Under the pieces are notes generated by a model, which saw nothing but the letters and a program-made list of their open reading frames with translations, was not told where the DNA came from and did no database searches. From positions 1 through 64,000 of the forward strand of contig CAVUSZ010000049.1 of the NCBI GenBank assembly GCA_963744255.1: 64,000 bases of DNA, written 5' to 3'. Position numbers and translations under genes: made by a program. Of the stretch, positions 60,777 through 64,000 are shown one piece after another (position 1 is the stretch's first letter; every line of letters begins with the position of its first letter). This DNA comes from DATEDA01 sp963744255 (lineage in GTDB: Bacteria > Pseudomonadota > Gammaproteobacteria > Burkholderiales > SG8-39).

Positions 60777-61910
60777 ATGAATCCGATCAAGCCGGTATCC
60801 ATCGAGGCGTTCTCTTTCCGGGTGCCGATCGGCACGCCGATCAAGGTCGCGTTCGGAACGTTTCGCGATCGCCCGTTCGTGCTCGTGCGGGTCGTCGACG
60901 CCGACGGCGCCGAGGGCTGGGGCGAGGTCTGGTGCAACTGGCCGGCCGTCGGCGCCGAGCATCGCGCGCGGCTCGCGGCGGATATCGGCGAGCGGCTGCT
61001 CGGCCGCACGTTCGCTGCGCCCGACGAGGCCTTTCGCGCGCTCACCTCGCAGTTGGAGGTGATGGCGTTGCAGACCGGGGAGAGCGGTCCGATCGCGTCG
61101 GCCATCGCCGGCATCGATATTGCGCTCTGGGACCTCGCCGGCCGCAGACAGGGCGTTCCGCTCAATCGCCTTCTCGGGGGCGCGGCGGTCGAGTCCGTGC
61201 CGGTATACGCGACCGGCATCAATCCGGACCAACCGGAGCGCTTCGCAGCCGCGCGCTACGAGGAAGGCCATCGCGCCTTCAAGCTCAAGATCGGCTTCGA
61301 CCGGACGCTCGACTTGAACAACCTTGCCGCCATGCGCGCCACTCTCGGCGACGCCGCCGCCGTGATGTGCGATGCGAATCAGGCCTTCACGCGCGATTCG
61401 GCGATCGACTTCGCCCGCGCGGCGGGGCCGCTGAATCTGCAATGGCTCGAAGAGCCCATTCGCGTCGACGCCCCTCGCGAGGACTGGCAGGCGTTGGCCG
61501 AGGCTTCGCCGATTCCGCTCGCCGGCGGGGAAAATCTGCAGGACAAGCAATTCGACGAGGCGATCGCTGATCGCGTGCTGCGCGTGATGCAACCCGACAT
61601 CACCAAATGGGGCGGCGTTTCCGGCAACGCGCGCGTCGCGCACGCGGCGGTGGCCGCGGGCATGCGCTATTGTCCGCATTACTTCGGCGGCGGGATCGCG
61701 CTGCTTGCCTCGCTGCACGTGCTCGCCGCCGCAGGGGGCAACGGAATACTCGAATTCGATTGCCATCCGAACGCCGGCCGCGAGCTGATTGTCGATGCGC
61801 TGTTGCCGGTGCGGGAAGGGCGTGTACCGGTTCCGCGCCAGCCGGGGTTGGGGGTGACGCCCGACCTCGCTCGCCTCGATCGCTATCGCACATGGCCGGC
61901 GCGGCCCTAA
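60777..61910 (+). CDS. Enolase-superfamily sugar-acid dehydratase or lactone isomerase (mandelate racemase/MLE family)
   Basis: 377 residues. Active-site residues are all present: Lys169 and Lys171 in FKLKIG, metal ligands Asp199 (CDANQ), Glu225 region (WLEEP) and Glu252 (GGEN), and His301 in CPHYFGGG. N-terminal capping domain residues 1-130. The K-x-K plus His arrangement is that of mandelate-racemase-type dehydratases or racemases acting on acid sugars and 2-hydroxy acids. It is followed by an aldehyde dehydrogenase, consistent with a pentonate/hexonate dehydration pathway ending in an oxo-acid semialdehyde. Specificity cannot be derived. Confidence 0.88.
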   Translation: MNPIKPVSIEAFSFRVPIGTPIKVAFGTFRDRPFVLVRVVDADGAEGWGEVWCNWPAVGAEHRARLAADIGERLLGRTFAAPDEAFRALTSQLEVMALQTGESGPIASAIAGIDIALWDLAGRRQGVPLNRLLGGAAVESVPVYATGINPDQPERFAAARYEEGHRAFKLKIGFDRTLDLNNLAAMRATLGDAAAVMCDANQAFTRDSAIDFARAAGPLNLQWLEEPIRVDAPREDWQALAEASPIPLAGGENLQDKQFDEAIADRVLRVMQPDITKWGGVSGNARVAHAAVAAGMRYCPHYFGGGIALLASLHVLAAAGGNGILEFDCHPNAGRELIVDALLPVREGRVPVPRQPGLGVTPDLARLDRYRTWPARP

Positions 61911-61979
61911 ACGTGAGGAACCGACGGCGCGATGGCCCGTTCACGTTGACCCCACGCGGTTACGAAAAGGAGATTCACC

Positions 61980-63458
61980 GTGAAAAAGTATCAGATGTAC
62001 ATCGACGGCAAGTTCGTTGATTCCGCGTCGGGGAAGTGGTTCGACAGCTATTACCCCTTCACCGCCAAGGTCTGGTCGCAGGTCGCGGAGGGCAACGCGG
62101 AGGATGTGGACCGCGCGGTCGAGGCGGCGCACCGCGCCCTCACCGCAGGTCCGTGGTCGCAACTCACCGCGAGCCAGCGCGGCATGCTGATGCACAAGCT
62201 GGGCGACCTGGTGGCGCGCGATGCGAAGAAGCTCGCCGAGATCGAGGTGCAGGACAACGGCAAGCTGATCGCCGAGATGCAGGGCCAGCTCGACTACATC
62301 CCGAATTGGTACTACTACTTCGGCGGGCTCGCCGACAAGATCCAAGGTGATGTGATCCCGTTGGACAAGAAGGGTTACTTCAACTACACGCGTCACGAGC
62401 CGATCGGCGTCGTCGCAGCGATCACCGCCTGGAACTCGCCGCTGCTGCTCCTCGCTTACAAGCTCGCACCCGCGCTGGCGGCCGGGTGCACGGTGGTCGT
62501 CAAGCCGTCGGAATTCACCTCCGCTTCGACGCTGGAATTCGTCAAGCTCGTCGAGGAGGCGGGTTTCCCGCCCGGGGTGGTGCAGGTCGTCACCGGTTTC
62601 GGGAAGGATGTCGGCAACGCGCTGGTGACGCATCCGAAGGTCGCCAAGGTCTCGTTCACCGGCTCGGACAGCACCGGTCGCGCCATCAACGAGGCGGCGG
62701 CGAAGAACTTCAAGCGCGTGACGCTCGAGCTCGGCGGGAAGTCTCCGAACATCGTCTTCGCCGACGCGAAGGTCGAGGACGCGGTCAACGGCGCAGTCTC
62801 GGGCATCTTCGCCGCCGCGGGTCAAACCTGTATCGCCGGCTCGCGCCTGCTGCTCCAGGAATCGCTGCATGACGAGTTCATGGACAAGCTGGTGTCGCTC
62901 GCGAAGACCGCGCGCATGGGCAACCCGATGAGCCCCGAGACGCAGATCGGTCCCATCGCCACGCGACCGCAGTATGAGAAGGTGTTGAGCTACATCGACG
63001 TGGCCAAGAAAGAGGGCGCGGAGCTCGTGCTGGGCGGCAGACCCGCGTCGCGTCCAGAGTGCGGCGACGGCTGGTTCGTCGAACCGACGGTGTTCGGCCG
63101 CGTGAAGAACAGCATGCGCATCGCCCAGGAGGAAGTGTTCGGACCGGTGCTTTCGGTCATCGAGTTCAATGATGAAGACGAGGCGACGGCCATCGCCAAC
63201 GACGTGCGCTTCGGACTGGGCGCCGGAGTATGGACCAGCGACATCGGACGCGCGTTTCGAATGGCGGAGCGCATTCAGGCCGGCACGGTATGGATCAACA
63301 CCTACCGCGCGGTGAGCTACATGTCGCCCTTCGGGGGCTACAAGGATTCGGGTCGCGGGAAGGAAAACGGCATCGAAGCGGTCCGTGAATACCTGCAGCT
63401 CAAGAGTGTATGGATCAACACCGGAGCGGCCACCGCCAATCCGTTCGTAATGCGGTGA
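61980..63458 (+). CDS. NAD(P)-dependent aldehyde dehydrogenase
   Basis: 492 residues from GTG 61980 (AAAAGGAG upstream). ALDH signatures: ITAWNSPLLLLAYKLAPALA, general-base Glu250 in TLELGGKSPNIVF, catalytic Cys284 in GQTCIAGSR, and EEVFGPVLSVIEF. Closest in feel to the betaine/4-hydroxymuconic/semialdehyde-type dehydrogenases. As last gene of the supercluster it would take an aldehyde or semialdehyde (from the GMC enzyme, an aldolase or the enolase-superfamily dehydratase) to the acid. The C-terminal SVWINTGAATANPFVMR is an extension typical of some family members. Confidence 0.92.
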   Translation: MKKYQMYIDGKFVDSASGKWFDSYYPFTAKVWSQVAEGNAEDVDRAVEAAHRALTAGPWSQLTASQRGMLMHKLGDLVARDAKKLAEIEVQDNGKLIAEMQGQLDYIPNWYYYFGGLADKIQGDVIPLDKKGYFNYTRHEPIGVVAAITAWNSPLLLLAYKLAPALAAGCTVVVKPSEFTSASTLEFVKLVEEAGFPPGVVQVVTGFGKDVGNALVTHPKVAKVSFTGSDSTGRAINEAAAKNFKRVTLELGGKSPNIVFADAKVEDAVNGAVSGIFAAAGQTCIAGSRLLLQESLHDEFMDKLVSLAKTARMGNPMSPETQIGPIATRPQYEKVLSYIDVAKKEGAELVLGGRPASRPECGDGWFVEPTVFGRVKNSMRIAQEEVFGPVLSVIEFNDEDEATAIANDVRFGLGAGVWTSDIGRAFRMAERIQAGTVWINTYRAVSYMSPFGGYKDSGRGKENGIEAVREYLQLKSVWINTGAATANPFVMR

Positions 63459-63759
63459 AAGCGAGCTGAGGTCTCTTTTCCGCTGTGGGAAGGTTAGGGC
63501 GAATCCCCGGCTAGGCAAAGAGTGGCCTGGAAAGTAATCGTCGGCACGGTGCGTGAGCTCAGGACACCAGAAGCGTGGAATACCGTTCCGCAATAGCCGC
63601 TGGATGAGCTCCAGCGGTTGCCAGGTCAAACGCGAGTTCGAGCTTCCGCTTCACGGCGCAAGATACGGTTGACCCGGCCACGCGAACGAGAGCAACATCA
63701 GGACGGGAAATCGGGGAGGAGAGTCGAGTCACCTTTCCGTATTCCATGGGGAGGTCTCG
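63459..63759. other. Intergenic stretch without a supported gene
   Basis: 301 bases between the aldehyde dehydrogenase and the universal-stress gene. No open frame with a start and ribosome site, no hairpin followed by a T-run, and no repeat is apparent. Confidence 0.45.
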
Positions 63760-64000
63760 ATGCTCAAGGTGCTGATCGCCGTGGACGGTTCGGACCACTC
63801 GGTAGTGACGGTGCGCCGTGTCACCGAGCTCGCACCGAAGCTGAAGGAGCTGAGCGCGCGCCTGGTGAATGTGCAGCCGGAGACGCTCAACTACGAGTTC
63901 CACCACGGCGTCGTAGAAGACGAGGCGGTGCGCAGCGAAAAGGCGCTCGGCGAGCGCCTGCTCGCGCAGGAGCGCAAACTTCTCGAGGCCGCGGGCATCC
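63760..64000 (+). CDS. Universal stress protein (UspA family), N-terminal part (cut by right edge)
   Basis: ATG 63760 has GGGGAGG 5 bases upstream. The 80 visible codons read MLKVLIAVDGSDHSVVTVRR and later LNVQ-like strand (ARLVNVQPETLNYEF), then a helix with ALGERLLAQERKLLEAAG. The opening beta-strand with V-D-G-S and the spacing to the second strand are those of UspA-fold proteins. The ATP-binding G-x2-G-x9-G-S motif would lie beyond the window. Confidence 0.82.
   Translation, partial: MLKVLIAVDGSDHSVVTVRRVTELAPKLKELSARLVNVQPETLNYEFHHGVVEDEAVRSEKALGERLLAQERKLLEAAGI

Overview
The window is high-G+C bacterial DNA, and the gene content points to a soil- or sediment-type betaproteobacterium (inference; there is no rRNA or marker gene here). 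The signs are a beta-class carbonic anhydrase, a tandem glycine riboswitch ahead of gcvTHP, many orphan TRAP-type periplasmic binding proteins, and a large stock of sugar-acid and CoA-linked catabolic enzymes. No permease subunit of any TRAP system is present. There is no prophage, CRISPR array or intact insertion sequence.

Layout. 1-7.1 kb (minus strand): envelope genes, namely a partial mechanosensitive-channel-like protein, an outer-membrane channel-like protein, a patatin lipoprotein, a 5'-truncated chalcone-isomerase-like gene and a large AsmA-family protein. 7.3-14.2 kb: an accessory stretch in which five genes carry single-base frameshifts (DUF3313 lipoprotein, small membrane protein, XRE/MmyB regulator, alginate lyase, a small conserved protein), together with a glycosyltransferase, an 87-bp imperfect inverted repeat and, at its right edge, the 3' end of a tRNA-Arg-like sequence that looks like an island boundary. 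14.2-16 kb: carbonic anhydrase and rhomboid protease. 16.3-21 kb: a sugar-acid operon (binding protein, UxaA-family dehydratase, binding protein, DHDPS-family keto-deoxy-arabonate dehydratase). 21.5-29.2 kb: MarC, a DUF6134 protein, the glycine riboswitch with gcvT (frameshifted), gcvH and gcvP, and an ABC1-type kinase.

29.4-34.2 kb (minus) is the most distinctive block: a GntR regulator, an ApnO-like oxidoisomerase, a RuBisCO-like protein with the RuBisCO active-site lysines kept, and a DUF1537 (OiaK-type) kinase. Together they match the D-apionate to 3-oxo-isoapionate route, with a decayed binding-protein gene between apnO and the RuBisCO-like gene. 34.7-41.5 kb: two binding proteins, an IlvD/Edd dehydratase (frameshifted), an FMN alpha-hydroxyacid oxidase, a conserved unknown protein, and two decayed copies of a [binding protein - HpcH/HpaI aldolase] pair. 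41.5-63.5 kb (plus): a long same-strand catabolic supercluster of four binding proteins, RraA-like, two SDRs, VOC, zinc alcohol dehydrogenase, IlvD, BKACE, HpcH/HpaI aldolase, two alpha/beta hydrolases (one haloacetate-dehalogenase-like), GMC oxidoreductase, acyl-CoA synthetase, a ThDP enzyme, an enolase-superfamily dehydratase and an aldehyde dehydrogenase. A universal-stress protein is cut by the right edge.

How it fits together. Binding proteins capture organic or sugar acids in the periplasm, presumably serving permeases encoded elsewhere. Dehydratases and oxidases make 2-keto-3-deoxy acids, and aldolases, BKACE, decarboxylases and dehydrogenases take them to central metabolism. Two cautions apply. 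At least nine otherwise well-conserved genes carry one small indel each, so uncorrected consensus errors are likely, and the pseudogene calls for those genes are provisional. Substrates assigned from gene context are inference.
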